Of a stretch of DNA of 64,000 nt, positions 46,179 through 54,905 are shown piece after piece. The notes under the pieces are model-generated. The model did no database searches, had not been told where the DNA came from, and saw only the letters and a program-made list of their open reading frames with translations. Made by a program: the position numbers and the translations under genes. This DNA comes from Variovorax dokdonensis (GTDB taxonomy: Bacteria > Pseudomonadota > Gammaproteobacteria > Burkholderiales > Burkholderiaceae_C): the NCBI RefSeq assembly GCF_030316895.1, contig NZ_JASZYV010000002.1, positions 806,001-870,000 on the forward strand, in the 5' to 3' direction. Position 1 is the first letter of the stretch. Each line of letters starts with the position of its first letter.

Positions 46179-47335
46179 ATGAATGTGCGCTGGCTTTTGG
46201 CGAGCTTCTCGGCATCGCTTGGTCAAGCACCCCTTCGCCGCTTGAACTTACAGGTGCCGTGGCGTCGCCGTGGCGCCGGATTTGGCGCCCGGCTTGCGCT
46301 GGCCGTTGCGGGCGTGCTTCTCATCGGGCCGGGCGGTTCCGTCGTTCTGGCCGACGAATTGCCCGAATGGCTGGACAAGGTGGATGGCGATGGGTCCGAC
46401 CGCGTCGCCGCCGCGCCGGTGCCATCGACCGAGTCGCCGAGGCGCCAGCGCTGGTTCGTCGAGAGCAGCGCCTATCGCCTCAGCCACGACGCGCCTGCGT
46501 CTCACGAATACCGGGGCAACCTCGGTCTGGACGTGCAGGCGACGGAGACGCTCGGCGCCGGTTGGAACTTGCAGCTTGGCGGGCGTGTCGACGTGGATGG
46601 TGTTTCCACCGAGGGTCGTCGCCATCAGAGCCGCAGCCTCACGCTGCGCGAGCTCTATGCCAGCAGGCAAGTCGGCGCGTTGGGTCTGAATGTCGGCCGG
46701 ATCAACGTTCGAGATGGCGTTTCGCCCAATTTCAACCCTTCCGATGTCTTTCGCACCGGAGCCCTGACCGCACGGCGCACCGAGAACCCGACCCGCCTCA
46801 AGGAAAGCCGCCTGGGCGTGGTGGGGCTGCGCGCGCAGACGGCTCTGGGCGGCGGTTCGTTGTCGGCGATGCTGGTGCCGCACCTGGATACGTCGTCGAC
46901 GCCGCATTGGTACGACCCCCAATGGGGCGCCGTCAACGGCGGGCAGTCGCAGGCCTATGTGATGTACACGCCGCCCGGTCTGGAAGGCATCTACGCCAAT
47001 GTGCTTGCCCATCAGCAGCAGGACGGCAACAGCACCTTCGGCTTGAATGTCAGCAAGAACCTCGGGCAGGCCTGGGTCGCCAGCCTTGAAATGGCGAGCA
47101 CGCGGCGCAGCCGCTTCGCCGATCTTGCGCAGAGCGCATCGCCATCGACCGAGCGCTATGGCCAGGCTGCCCTCGCGCTGAGCTACACCACCGAGACGCG
47201 CCAGACGCTGACTCTCGAATACGACTACAACGGCGGCGGACTCACGCCAAGTGAATGGGCCGGCCGTTGGCAGGGCGCCAGCGTCGATGGCCTGCAGCGC
47301 GCGATGAACGAAGCTTCAAGGCGGCAGGAGCCCCT
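46179..47335 (+). pseudogene. Outer-membrane beta-barrel protein, 3' end replaced by NRPS sequence
   Basis: The reading frame starts MNVRWLLASFSASLGQA. A signal peptide with hydrophobic core RLALAVAGVLLIGPGG probably ends near VVLA-DELP. About 330 residues of alternating beta-strand pattern follow, with blocks such as LYASRQVGALGLNVGRINV and NFNPSDVFRTGAL, as in outer-membrane porin/export proteins linked to exported polymers or metabolites. Similarity stops near EASRRQEPLG (about 47335). The frame then runs on to 47678 through DNA that in other frames encodes NRPS motifs, so the last barrel strands and terminal aromatic residue are missing. Either a deletion fused two genes or the assembly is collapsed here. 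The exact family is not pinned down. Confidence 0.65.
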
Positions 47336-47337
47336 GG

Positions 47338-48646
47338 GTGGCCACGCTGACGCCTGCCTATCTGGCCGTCATCAACGAAACGCCCGAGGCCTGTGCCCGC
47401 GCGCTAGGCAGCCTGCGGCTTTTGATCATGGGCGGCGAACCGCAAGGTCGACCGCCAGCAGTTGCCGCCGCCCGAATGGGAGGACGAGGTCGCCGACGCC
47501 GGCCATGCGCGACCGGAAAGCGCCACCGAACAGGCGCTGGCCTTGCTGTGGAGCGGGTTGCTGGGCGCGGGCCAGATCGGGCGCGACGCGCACTTCTTCC
47601 TGCTTGGCGGCAGCTCGCTCACCGCCGCACAGTTGGCCAATCGCATCCGCGAGCGCTTCGGCTGCCGCATCGCGTTGACCACGATCATGCAGACGCCGGT
47701 TCTGGCCGAGATGGCGGCTTGCATCGACCAGGCAGCGCCTGCCGCGGAGGCGGTGCCGACGCGCGGCGAATCGCGCGTTGAAGGGCCTGCCTCCGAAGCG
47801 CAGGCGCGGATGGTGTTCCTTCAGCGCCAGCACGCCGGCTCGGCCATGAACAACATCCCGCTGAGCCTGGCGCTGGCCGGTCCCATCGATCCTGCGCGCC
47901 TGAGTCTGGCGGCTGACCGGCTGGTGGATTGTCATCCCGAACTGCGCAGCCGGTTCATGGCAACGCCGGAAGGCCTGCGCGTGCGCTACGACGCGGATGC
48001 ACCAGCGCTTCGTCATCTCCACGTGGAAGACGAGACCGAGGCGGCGCGCGCCATCGAGGCGCTCCAGTGCGAAGCCTTCGAGCCGGAGACCGGCCCCTTG
48101 TGGCGCATCGCGCTGGTCACGCGGCGCGACACCGAGTCTTGCGCCCTGGCGCTGTGCGTGCATCACGCCATCGCCGACGGCGTCACGCTGATGCAATGGC
48201 TGGACGAGCTCGATGCGCTCTACCGCGCAGAGGCGCTGCCCACTGTCGAGCGCCTTGCGTACATCGACTACGGCCTCGACGTGCTGGCCAACGAACCCTC
48301 GCTGCGCAGGCAATTGCATGACAACCGCGCAGCCCTGGCCGACGCACTGACCCGCTCGGGCTTCCAGGTCGGCCCGTCGGAAACGGGCATCGTGCCCGTC
48401 TATCTTCCGGACGGCATGGCAGGGCGCTTCAACCGCAGGCTCGACGAACGTGGCCTGTTCGTCAACGTCATGGAGTACCCCATGGTGTCGCCGGGGGCGG
48501 AGCGCCTGCGCTTCTCGCTCATGGCTCGTCACACGCAGGCCGACATCGACACCGCGGTCGGCATCGTGCGCGAGACGGCCGAAGAGCTCGGCCTGCGGCT
48601 GTCGCGCCATGACGCGGGCCACGACGCGCCACAAACACACGCCTGA
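47338..48646 (+). pseudogene. Scrambled NRPS remnant (A fragments, PCP, partial C) joined to an alpha-oxoamine synthase C-terminus
   Basis: In one frame 47338-47443 encodes an adenylation-domain piece, ATLTPAYLAVINET...LRLLIMGGEP. In the next frame NRKVDRQQLPPPEW (adenylation motif A10) begins at once, so the middle of the A domain is missing. That second frame continues open to 48646. It holds a carrier domain with phosphopantetheine Ser in FLLGGSSLTAAQL, then a condensation domain with the active site CVHHAIADG. About 30 residues after this site, near 48260-48275, the sequence changes into the C-terminal part of a PLP-dependent alpha-oxoamine synthase (FVNVMEYPMVSPGAERLRFSLMA, given in two parts: FVNVMEYPMV and PGAERLRFSLMA). 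Neither the C domain nor the synthase can work as written. Confidence 0.75.
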
Positions 48647-48655
48647 GGCCCGCAC

Positions 48656-49711
48656 ATGCTTGCCCGCGGCAGTGCGCCTTGGTTCGAGGCCGGCGATCTG
48701 GCGCCTTTCCTGGCGCAGATCGAGGCCTTGCCGGTGCCATCGGCGGACGTGGCGTCCCCAGATGGCGACCACGACTCGCACCGAGGCTGCAGGACGGCCG
48801 AGGCTCAGCTTCGCAGCCTTGGCCTGGTCGGCGACGACCCGGACGCGGCGCCCTGGAACACGTTGAACCCGGCGGATTGGTTCATCCTCTTGCGGGGCAT
48901 GGCCAGTCGCCGGCCAGACCTCGCGGTCACGCTGGCCGCGCTGGGCACGCGCGTGCGAAGCGGCATCGGCGACATGGATGGGCAGGGCTGGGCACTGCAT
49001 GCCAGCATGACCGACGGCTGGCTCCAGCTCTGGTCGCCCGAGCCACCGGAGCGCCATTCGCGTTGGCGCTTCTTGATCGGCGACGACGTGCACGTCATCG
49101 ATTCGGCCTTGGCGCAAGACGCTTCGCTGCAGGCGTGCGGTGCCTGGCTTTCGATCTTCCCGATGCACGGGGCCGAATCGTGTGCGCCCGTCGGGCAGCA
49201 GATCAGGCGCTGGCGCCACCACAACGCACTCGCGCTGGTCAGCGGGCTGCTGTGGCGGCTTCTGGATGTCACGCGGGCGCATGCGGCCAACCGTCCGATG
49301 TTCGGCCGCCGATTGATCGACTTCCCCACGGTCCAGCTGCGCCTGCTGCGGCTGCATCTCCAACTGTTGACGGCAGAAGAACTGGCCGATGCCGCTTTCG
49401 CGGACGAGACCTGCGAGCCTGGCGCCGCCTTGCTGGAACTGGCCGATGCGCTTCGTGTCGACGCCCAGCAGATCTGTGGCGGCAGCGGCTACATGGCGCC
49501 CTCGGAGTTCGCCGCTGTGCTCGGTTGGCTGGAATGCGCGGAGCAGATGTTGCGAGCCACATGGCCCGCGAACGCCGGGCGTCCGCTCGATGCATGCGCC
49601 ATGCGCCAGTGTGCACGGGACCGTTTGCGCAGGGCCGGTGTGCCGCTGGCCTTGCATGCGGCGCAGGTCACGCGGACTGCAGGCGCCGGGGCAGCCCAGG
49701 TTGCGAACTAG
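48656..49711 (+). CDS. Divergent acyl-CoA dehydrogenase-like protein of the island
   Basis: A 351-residue protein starting MLARGSAPWFEAGDL with GAGG 7 bases upstream. The C-terminal half matches the helical domain of acyl-CoA dehydrogenases: RPMFGRRLIDFPTVQLRL followed, after about 65 residues, by AQQICGGSGY, both flavin/dimer contact blocks. The N-terminal half (LGLVGDDPD, SRRPDLAVTLAALG) fits more loosely. In NRPS clusters such enzymes desaturate carrier-bound amino acids, for example prolyl to pyrrolyl in prodigiosin and pyoluteorin synthesis. That role is inferred from company: carrier protein, oxoamine synthase and phosphopantetheinyl transferase. Substrate and activity are unproven. Confidence 0.65.
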   Translation: MLARGSAPWFEAGDLAPFLAQIEALPVPSADVASPDGDHDSHRGCRTAEAQLRSLGLVGDDPDAAPWNTLNPADWFILLRGMASRRPDLAVTLAALGTRVRSGIGDMDGQGWALHASMTDGWLQLWSPEPPERHSRWRFLIGDDVHVIDSALAQDASLQACGAWLSIFPMHGAESCAPVGQQIRRWRHHNALALVSGLLWRLLDVTRAHAANRPMFGRRLIDFPTVQLRLLRLHLQLLTAEELADAAFADETCEPGAALLELADALRVDAQQICGGSGYMAPSEFAAVLGWLECAEQMLRATWPANAGRPLDACAMRQCARDRLRRAGVPLALHAAQVTRTAGAGAAQVAN

Positions 49712-49728
49712 GACAAGGGCAGACGAAC

Positions 49729-50472
49729 ATGCCAAATGCACACACAGAAGTCTGGATCGTCGACATCGCACAGCGCGCCGATGAGGGCGACAGACCACCG
49801 GACGAACTTTCGTGGCTGATGGCGGGCTGGCTGAGCGCGAGCGAGTGGGATGGCGCACGCGGGCTGCGCCATCCGCTCATTCGCCGTCAGCATCTCATGG
49901 GCCGGGTCCTGGCCCGCACGCGTCTGGCCCATCGGCTCGGCGTGGCGCCACGGCGCGTCAGCTTCGCTTCGGCGCCATCCGGAAAGCCTTACGCCCTGCT
50001 CGATGGTGCGGCGATCTCCGTGCACTTCAACATCAGCCACAGCGGGGAACGCGTGGCCCTGGCGCTGGCGGAATGCGAGGTCGGCATCGACATCGAACGG
50101 CGTGCGCCCGACATCGATGCGCCGGCCCTGGCCCGGCGCTTCTTCGCGCCGGCCGAGGCGCAATGGATCGAAAGCGGCGGGCCCAGGATCAGCCAGCGCT
50201 TCGGCGCACTGTGGGCTTTGAAGGAGGCTTGCCTGAAGATGCAGGGCGCGGGTCTTCCGGGCGGGCTGGGCGGCTTCACGTTCCAGCGCACCGGCTTTCG
50301 GCACGTGCGCACCGTTGCCGTGGAGGCTGCCGAAGCGCCCGCGGCTGTGCCCGCCAACTGGCATTGCAGCCTTCGGGCTCTGCCCGACTACTGGGCGGCG
50401 GTGTGCACCCTGCTGCCCTTCGCGCAGTCGCGTTGGCACCAGATCACGGCCGAAGCGCTCGCTGTAAGCTAG
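49729..50472 (+). CDS. Sfp-type 4'-phosphopantetheinyl transferase
   Basis: Transfers the phosphopantetheine arm of CoA to carrier proteins. The 247-residue protein starts [13 protein letters not shown]. It has the three family motifs: [25 protein letters not shown] (magnesium-binding Asp/Glu) and [14 protein letters not shown]. Length and motifs fit the Sfp/EntD type used by NRPS and PKS systems rather than AcpS. It is 17 bases after the dehydrogenase-like gene and is probably dedicated to the carrier protein at 47.5-47.7 kb. Unlike its NRPS neighbour it appears intact. Confidence 0.92.
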   Translation: MPNAHTEVWIVDIAQRADEGDRPPDELSWLMAGWLSASEWDGARGLRHPLIRRQHLMGRVLARTRLAHRLGVAPRRVSFASAPSGKPYALLDGAAISVHFNISHSGERVALALAECEVGIDIERRAPDIDAPALARRFFAPAEAQWIESGGPRISQRFGALWALKEACLKMQGAGLPGGLGGFTFQRTGFRHVRTVAVEAAEAPAAVPANWHCSLRALPDYWAAVCTLLPFAQSRWHQITAEALAVS

Positions 50473-50474
50473 CG

Positions 50475-50485
50475 ACTCACCTGAG
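50475..50485. repeat. Right copy of the 11-bp direct repeat bounding the island
   Basis: ACTCACCTGAG, identical and co-oriented with 45516-45526. It begins two bases after the transferase stop codon. Confidence 0.6.
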
Positions 50486-50539
50486 GCCGGAGCGGATCGA
50501 CCCACCGATCCATCCCGCGCCCACACCAGGACCGAGTCG

Positions 50540-51235
50540 ATGGCCCCGAATTCCCAACCCGTGCTGCAAGTCCTCGTCACCGGCTTCGAACCCTTCGACG
50601 CCGATCGCATCAACCCGTCCTGGGAGGCCGCGCGCCGGCTCGATGGCTGGCAGTGCGATCTTGGCGAAGGAAAGGGCGCTGCCGTGGTCCATGCGCGGCG
50701 GATGCCGTGCGTCTTCGGCGCCGCGCTGACGGCGCTGGATGCGGCCATCGACGAACTCCAGCCGGACCTGGTGCTCTGCCTGGGCCTTGCCGGCGGGCGC
50801 AGCGAAATCACGCCCGAACGCGTGGCCATCAACGTGGACGATGGGCGCATCTGCGACAACGCCGGCTGCCAGCCGATCGACCAGCCGGTCGTTCCCGGCG
50901 CACCGGCCGGCTATTTCTCGAGCCTGCCGATCAAGGCCGTGGTGAATGCGCTGCGCGCGGCGGGCATACCGGCGTCCGTCTCGAACAGTGCGGGCACCTT
51001 CGTGTGCAACCACCTCTTCTTCGGCCTGATGCATCGCATGGCGACGCGGCCATCCAGGCCCGGCATGCGCGGCGGGTTCATCCATGTGCCGCTGTTGCCC
51101 GAGCAGGCCGCGCGATTGCCCGGCGCCTTGCCCAGCCTCGCGCTCGATACGCTGGTCGAAGGACTGCGGATCTCGGTGCGCACTTCGCTGACGGTCCAGA
51201 CGGACTTGCGAGAAACCGGCGGCGCGCTGCACTAG
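50540..51235 (+). CDS. pcp: Pyroglutamyl peptidase I (pyrrolidone-carboxylate peptidase)
   Basis: Cysteine peptidase (C15) that removes N-terminal pyroglutamate from peptides in the cytosol. The 231-residue protein starts [20 protein letters not shown]. Active-site regions are [12 protein letters not shown] (Glu), [15 protein letters not shown] (Cys) and [12 protein letters not shown] (His). Its product, 5-oxoproline, is the substrate of PxpABC. Those genes lie upstream beyond the island, in the same direction. Confidence 0.95.
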   Translation: MAPNSQPVLQVLVTGFEPFDADRINPSWEAARRLDGWQCDLGEGKGAAVVHARRMPCVFGAALTALDAAIDELQPDLVLCLGLAGGRSEITPERVAINVDDGRICDNAGCQPIDQPVVPGAPAGYFSSLPIKAVVNALRAAGIPASVSNSAGTFVCNHLFFGLMHRMATRPSRPGMRGGFIHVPLLPEQAARLPGALPSLALDTLVEGLRISVRTSLTVQTDLRETGGALH

Positions 51236-51257
51236 CAGCCCGCGCGGGGCCGCCGCA

Positions 51258-51962
51258 TCAAGACGCGAACTGCTGCAGCCACTCCCCCAGCACCGCATTG
51301 ACGAAGCGGGGTTTTTCCATCGTCAGCATGTGCCCGCATTCGGGCACCCAGCGCATCGCCGAGCCGGGGATGAGGGCGGCAATCTCGCGCGAGCAGGCTG
51401 GGGGCGTGAGCAGGTCTTGCTCGCCGCACATCACGAGCGTCGGGCATAGAACGGACCGCAGATGCGGCCGCGCATCGGGGCGCTGCATCAGCGCCCGGTT
51501 CTGGCGGATCAACTGCCCGGCGCCGGCATCGAGCATCATGGCCATGTAGCGCTGCACCAGGGCGGGGTCGTCCGCGCGCTTGGGGTGGAAGGCGAAGACC
51601 AGGTTCGGCTCCAGCACTTCGCGCACTTCGCCGGCGGCGAACAGCTCGATGGCCGACTCGCGCAGGGCATAAGTCTCGGCGCTCTCCGGCTGGGCGTTGG
51701 TGCCCAGCAGCGCCAGTCCGGCGATGCGCGACGGCTCCTGCCTGGCCGCTTCCATGGCCACCATGCCGCCCATCGACGCACCCACGAGCACGAGCGGGCC
51801 CGCATGCTCACGCAGGACGGCGGCGGCCATGTCCTCGATGCGCTCGTGGCGCATATGGGCATCGCTCGCCACGGGCGAAAGCCGATCGGGAACGACGCTC
51901 ATCTGCGACTGCCACAGGCGCGCGTCGCAGGCCAGGCCGGGAAGAAGGATCACTTGGGGCAT
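51258..51962 (-). CDS. Alpha/beta-fold hydrolase
   Basis: A 234-residue hydrolase starting MPQVILLPGLACDARLW. The nucleophile elbow is GASMGGMVAM (Ser), with the acid in CGEQDLLTP and the His in PECGHMLTME. It resembles 3-oxoadipate enol-lactonase and related esterases, without enough detail for a substrate. It is the last gene of the minus-strand sugar cluster, 52 bases after the DapA-type gene, and may or may not share its pathway. Confidence 0.85.
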   Translation of the reverse strand: MPQVILLPGLACDARLWQSQMSVVPDRLSPVASDAHMRHERIEDMAAAVLREHAGPLVLVGASMGGMVAMEAARQEPSRIAGLALLGTNAQPESAETYALRESAIELFAAGEVREVLEPNLVFAFHPKRADDPALVQRYMAMMLDAGAGQLIRQNRALMQRPDARPHLRSVLCPTLVMCGEQDLLTPPACSREIAALIPGSAMRWVPECGHMLTMEKPRFVNAVLGEWLQQFAS

Positions 51963-52014
51963 GTGGCCGCCATTGTGCGACAGGGCCCCGGTCCGGCCCA
52001 TGGCCCTCAGGGCT

Positions 52015-52941
52015 TCAGCGCCCCCAGCGCAGCACCATCGGATCGAGCCGGCGCGCGGTGCGCAGCAGGCCTTCGCGCACGGCCGGATTCATGGGCGGGA
52101 AGGGGTGCCGAGGCGCCTCGCAGTCGATGATGCCGCCCGCCTTCATCAGCGCCTTGGCCGCCAGCAGGCCGGTCTGCCGGTTCTCGTAGTTGATGAGCGG
52201 CAGCCACTGCTGGTAGAGCTCGGCGGCCTCGTCCTGCCGGCCCTGGCGCCAGGCATCGACGATCCGCCGCATGCCGTCGGGGTAGCCGCCGCCGGTCATG
52301 GCGCCGGTGGCGCCGGCTTCCAGGTCGGGCATGAGCGTGATGCCTTCCTCGCCGTCCCACGGGCCTTCGATCGCGTCGCCGCCCAGCCGGATCAACTCGC
52401 GCAGCTTGCTGGCGGCGCCGGCGGTCTCGATCTTGAAGTACGACACCTGTTCGATCTCTCGCGCCATGCGCGCCAGGAACTCGGCCGACAGCGGCGTGCC
52501 GGCGACCGGGGCGTCCTGGATCATGATGGGGATGTCGATGGCGGCCGACACGCCCGCGTAGAAGGCGTGGACCTGCGCCTCCGAGACGCGGATGGTGGCG
52601 CCGTGGTAGGGCGGCATCACCATGACCATGGCGGCACCCTCGGCCTGCGCGCTGCGGCTGCGTTCGGCGCACACCGCGGTGCTGAAGTGGGTGGTGGTGA
52701 CGATGACCGGCACTCGGCCGGCCACGTGGGCGAGCAACTCGGAGGTCAGCCGCTCGCGCTCGCCGTCCGACAGCGCGAACTGCTCCGAGAAGTTGGCCAG
52801 GACGCACAGGCCGTCGGAGCCGGCGTCGATCATGAAGTCGATGCAGCGTTTCTGGCCGGGCATGTCCAGTTCGCCGTTCTCGGCAAAGATGGTGGGCACC
52901 ACGGGGAACACGCCCTGGTAGCGGCGCTGGCGTTGGGTCAT
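52015..52941 (-). CDS. DapA-family dehydratase/aldolase, probably 2-keto-3-deoxypentonate dehydratase
   Basis: TIM-barrel protein of 308 residues starting MTQRQRRYQGVFPVVPT. The Schiff-base Lys is in SYFKIETAGA, with the preceding ITLMPDLEAG and GGGYPDGM blocks. The neighbours are a pentose-type dehydrogenase, a lactonase and a semialdehyde dehydrogenase. The best fit is therefore the L-2-keto-3-deoxyarabonate dehydratase of the non-phosphorylative (Weimberg-type) pathway, giving 2-oxoglutarate semialdehyde. A 5-dehydro-4-deoxyglucarate dehydratase or an aldolase is possible. GAGGAG lies upstream of the ATG. Confidence 0.82.
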   Translation of the reverse strand: MTQRQRRYQGVFPVVPTIFAENGELDMPGQKRCIDFMIDAGSDGLCVLANFSEQFALSDGERERLTSELLAHVAGRVPVIVTTTHFSTAVCAERSRSAQAEGAAMVMVMPPYHGATIRVSEAQVHAFYAGVSAAIDIPIMIQDAPVAGTPLSAEFLARMAREIEQVSYFKIETAGAASKLRELIRLGGDAIEGPWDGEEGITLMPDLEAGATGAMTGGGYPDGMRRIVDAWRQGRQDEAAELYQQWLPLINYENRQTGLLAAKALMKAGGIIDCEAPRHPFPPMNPAVREGLLRTARRLDPMVLRWGR

Positions 52942-52954
52942 GCGGTCGGTCTCC

Positions 52955-54076
52955 TCAGTTGGATGTCGATTCGGGCAGGCAGCCGAAGCGGTGCACGGTG
53001 CGGCTGCGGAAGGTCTGGCCGGGTTCGAGCCGGGTGCTCGGAAACTCGCTCGCCGGGCGGTTGGGCGAGTCGGGAAAGTGCTGCGTCTCCAGGCACAGGC
53101 CATCGCCTTGGCGCAGCGTCTGCCCGGCGCTGCCGGTCAGCGAGCCGTCGAGGAAGTTGCCGGAATAGAACTGCACGCCGGGCTCGGTGCTCAGCACGTC
53201 CATCGTGCGTCCGGAGTGCGGGTCTTCCAGCCGTGCCGACAGACGCAGGCCGTCGGCTTGCGCCGGCCGATCGGCGTCCAGCACCCAGTTGTGGTCGTAG
53301 CCGCGTGCGCGCAGGAGTTGCTCGTGCGGCTGTCGGATGCGCTCGCCGATGCGGGTCGTGTCGCGAAAGTCGAATGGCGTTCCCGCGACGGGCGCGATGC
53401 CCAGCGGAATCAGGCCTTCGTCGACCGGGCAATAGCGGCTCGCGGGCAGCCACAGGCGGTGATCCATCGCGTCGCCATGGCCGCGCAGGTTGAAGTAGTC
53501 GTGGTGGCTGAGGTTGACCACCGTGGGCCGATCGCAGGTGGCCCGGTAGTCGATGCGCCATTGCGGCCCGGGGCCCAGGGTGTAGACCACCTCGACAGCC
53601 ATCGTGCCCGGAAAACCTTCCTCGCCATCGTTGCTGGTCCGGCGCAGGGTGATCGACACGCTGCCGTCGCCGGCGGGCGGGTTTGCTTCGATGTCCCACC
53701 AGCGCTGGCCGAATCCGCGGGTGCCTCCGTGCAGCGTGTTGGCGCCTTCGTTCCGGTTCAATTCGGCGGTGTGCGCGTCTAGCATGAAGCGCCCGCCGGC
53801 GATGCGGTTCGCATAGCGTCCGACGATCGTGCCCAGGTGCGGGTTGCGGCTTTCATAGTCATGCAGCGTGGGCAGGCCCAGCACGATGTTGTCCATGCGG
53901 CCGCGCCGGTCCGGCACACGCAGCGCCGTCACGATGCCGCCGAACTCGATGGCGCAGAGCGTCAGTCCGCCCGCAGCCAGCGTGTATTCGTGCACCTCGC
54001 GGCCGTCGGCGAGCCGGCCGTAGGGGCGGCGTTCGACGCGCGCCGCGCCGGCGTCCGCGTCGTGCTTCAGGTCCAC
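52955..54076 (-). CDS. galM: Aldose 1-epimerase (mutarotase)
   Basis: Interconverts alpha and beta anomers of the free sugar so that the dehydrogenase is supplied with its preferred form. The protein has about 373 residues. GalM blocks are IVGRYANRIAGGRF, LHGGTRGFGQRWW (His), LSHHDYFNLRG (catalytic His) and VQFYSGNFLDG (catalytic-Glu region follows the usual order, GLCLETQHFPD). No ATG fits; the GTG at 54076 overlaps the SDR stop by ten bases and gives a normal length. It lies 13 bases before the dapA-like gene. Confidence 0.9.
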   Translation of the reverse strand: MDLKHDADAGAARVERRPYGRLADGREVHEYTLAAGGLTLCAIEFGGIVTALRVPDRRGRMDNIVLGLPTLHDYESRNPHLGTIVGRYANRIAGGRFMLDAHTAELNRNEGANTLHGGTRGFGQRWWDIEANPPAGDGSVSITLRRTSNDGEEGFPGTMAVEVVYTLGPGPQWRIDYRATCDRPTVVNLSHHDYFNLRGHGDAMDHRLWLPASRYCPVDEGLIPLGIAPVAGTPFDFRDTTRIGERIRQPHEQLLRARGYDHNWVLDADRPAQADGLRLSARLEDPHSGRTMDVLSTEPGVQFYSGNFLDGSLTGSAGQTLRQGDGLCLETQHFPDSPNRPASEFPSTRLEPGQTFRSRTVHRFGCLPESTSN

Positions 54077-54846
54077 CCGCCGTCCACGACGAAGTCCTGT
54101 GCGGTGCACATCGCGCTGTCGTCCGCCGCCAGGAACAGGGCCATCGCGGCGATGTGCTCGGGCATCAGCTTCTTGTTGATGCACTGGCCGCGCGCGATCT
54201 CTTCGTAGGAGTCTTCCTTGACCCACATCCGGATCTGCTTTTCGGTCATCACCCAGCCGGGCACCAGCGTGTTGACGCGGATGTTGGCGTGGCCGAGGTC
54301 GCGCGCCAGGCTGCGCGTGAGGCCCTGCACCGCGGACTTGGACGTCGTGTAGACGGGCATGCCGCCTTGCTTGAGCATCCAGCTCACCGAGCCGAAGTTG
54401 ATGATCGAACCGCCGCCGGCTTCGCGCATGTCGGGCGCGACCTTCTGCGCGCAGAAGAACTGGTGGCGCAGGTTCACGGCCACGCCCTTGTCCCAGGACT
54501 GCGGCGTGGTTTCTTCGATGCTGTGGCGCATGTCGTTCGCCGCGTTGTTGAGCAGCGCGGTGATCGGGCCGTTTGCGGCGCGCACGCGGTCGATGGCGGC
54601 GAACAGGGCGTCGATGTCGGTCACGTCCGCCTTCACAAAGAGCGGCGCGTTCCGGGCGCCGGCGCTGGTCAGCTGCGCGGCCAGCGCTTGCCCGGCGGCT
54701 TCGTCGATGTCGATGAAGCCCACGCGGGCGCCTTGCTCGACGAAGCGCTCGACCAGCGTGGCGCCGATGCCGCTGGCGCCGCCGGTGATGAAGACGCTGC
54801 GGTCGACCAGACTGGGATAACGGGCGTTGGGATTGGGTGTCGTCAT
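54067..54846 (-). CDS. Sugar 1-dehydrogenase (SDR; D-xylose/L-arabinose type)
   Basis: NAD(P)-dependent oxidation of an aldose to its lactone. The 259-residue protein starts MTTPNPNARYPSLVDRSVF. It has the cofactor loop TGGASGIGA, the NNAANDMRH block, the catalytic Ser in INFGSVSWML and Tyr/Lys in YTTSKSAVQG. Its middle and end (VNLRHQFFCAQKVAPDM, ARGQCI, VVDGGW) follow Caulobacter xylose dehydrogenase closely as I recall it. Whether xylose, arabinose or galactose is preferred cannot be read here. Transcribed between the lactonase and mutarotase genes. Confidence 0.87.
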   Translation of the reverse strand: MTTPNPNARYPSLVDRSVFITGGASGIGATLVERFVEQGARVGFIDIDEAAGQALAAQLTSAGARNAPLFVKADVTDIDALFAAIDRVRAANGPITALLNNAANDMRHSIEETTPQSWDKGVAVNLRHQFFCAQKVAPDMREAGGGSIINFGSVSWMLKQGGMPVYTTSKSAVQGLTRSLARDLGHANIRVNTLVPGWVMTEKQIRMWVKEDSYEEIARGQCINKKLMPEHIAAMALFLAADDSAMCTAQDFVVDGGWT

Positions 54847-54905
54847 GAGATTGGGTGGTACGTGAACAATGCGCGCGCGCCGGAGCAGGGTGCAACGCCG
54901 CGCTT

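Noticed and set aside
45775..46182. Possible 135-codon gene in the AT-rich leader
   Set aside because: No ribosome binding site, no recognisable domain, and several palindromes overlap it; described as part of the intergenic region.
47462..48646. Calling the NRPS remnant an intact carrier-condensation protein
   Set aside because: The condensation domain stops soon after its active site and joins an unrelated enzyme's C-terminus, and the start would be a TTG inside motif A10.
53010..53040. GGTTCGAG stretch resembling a tRNA T-arm
   Set aside because: It lies within galM coding sequence and no acceptor or anticodon arm can be formed around it.
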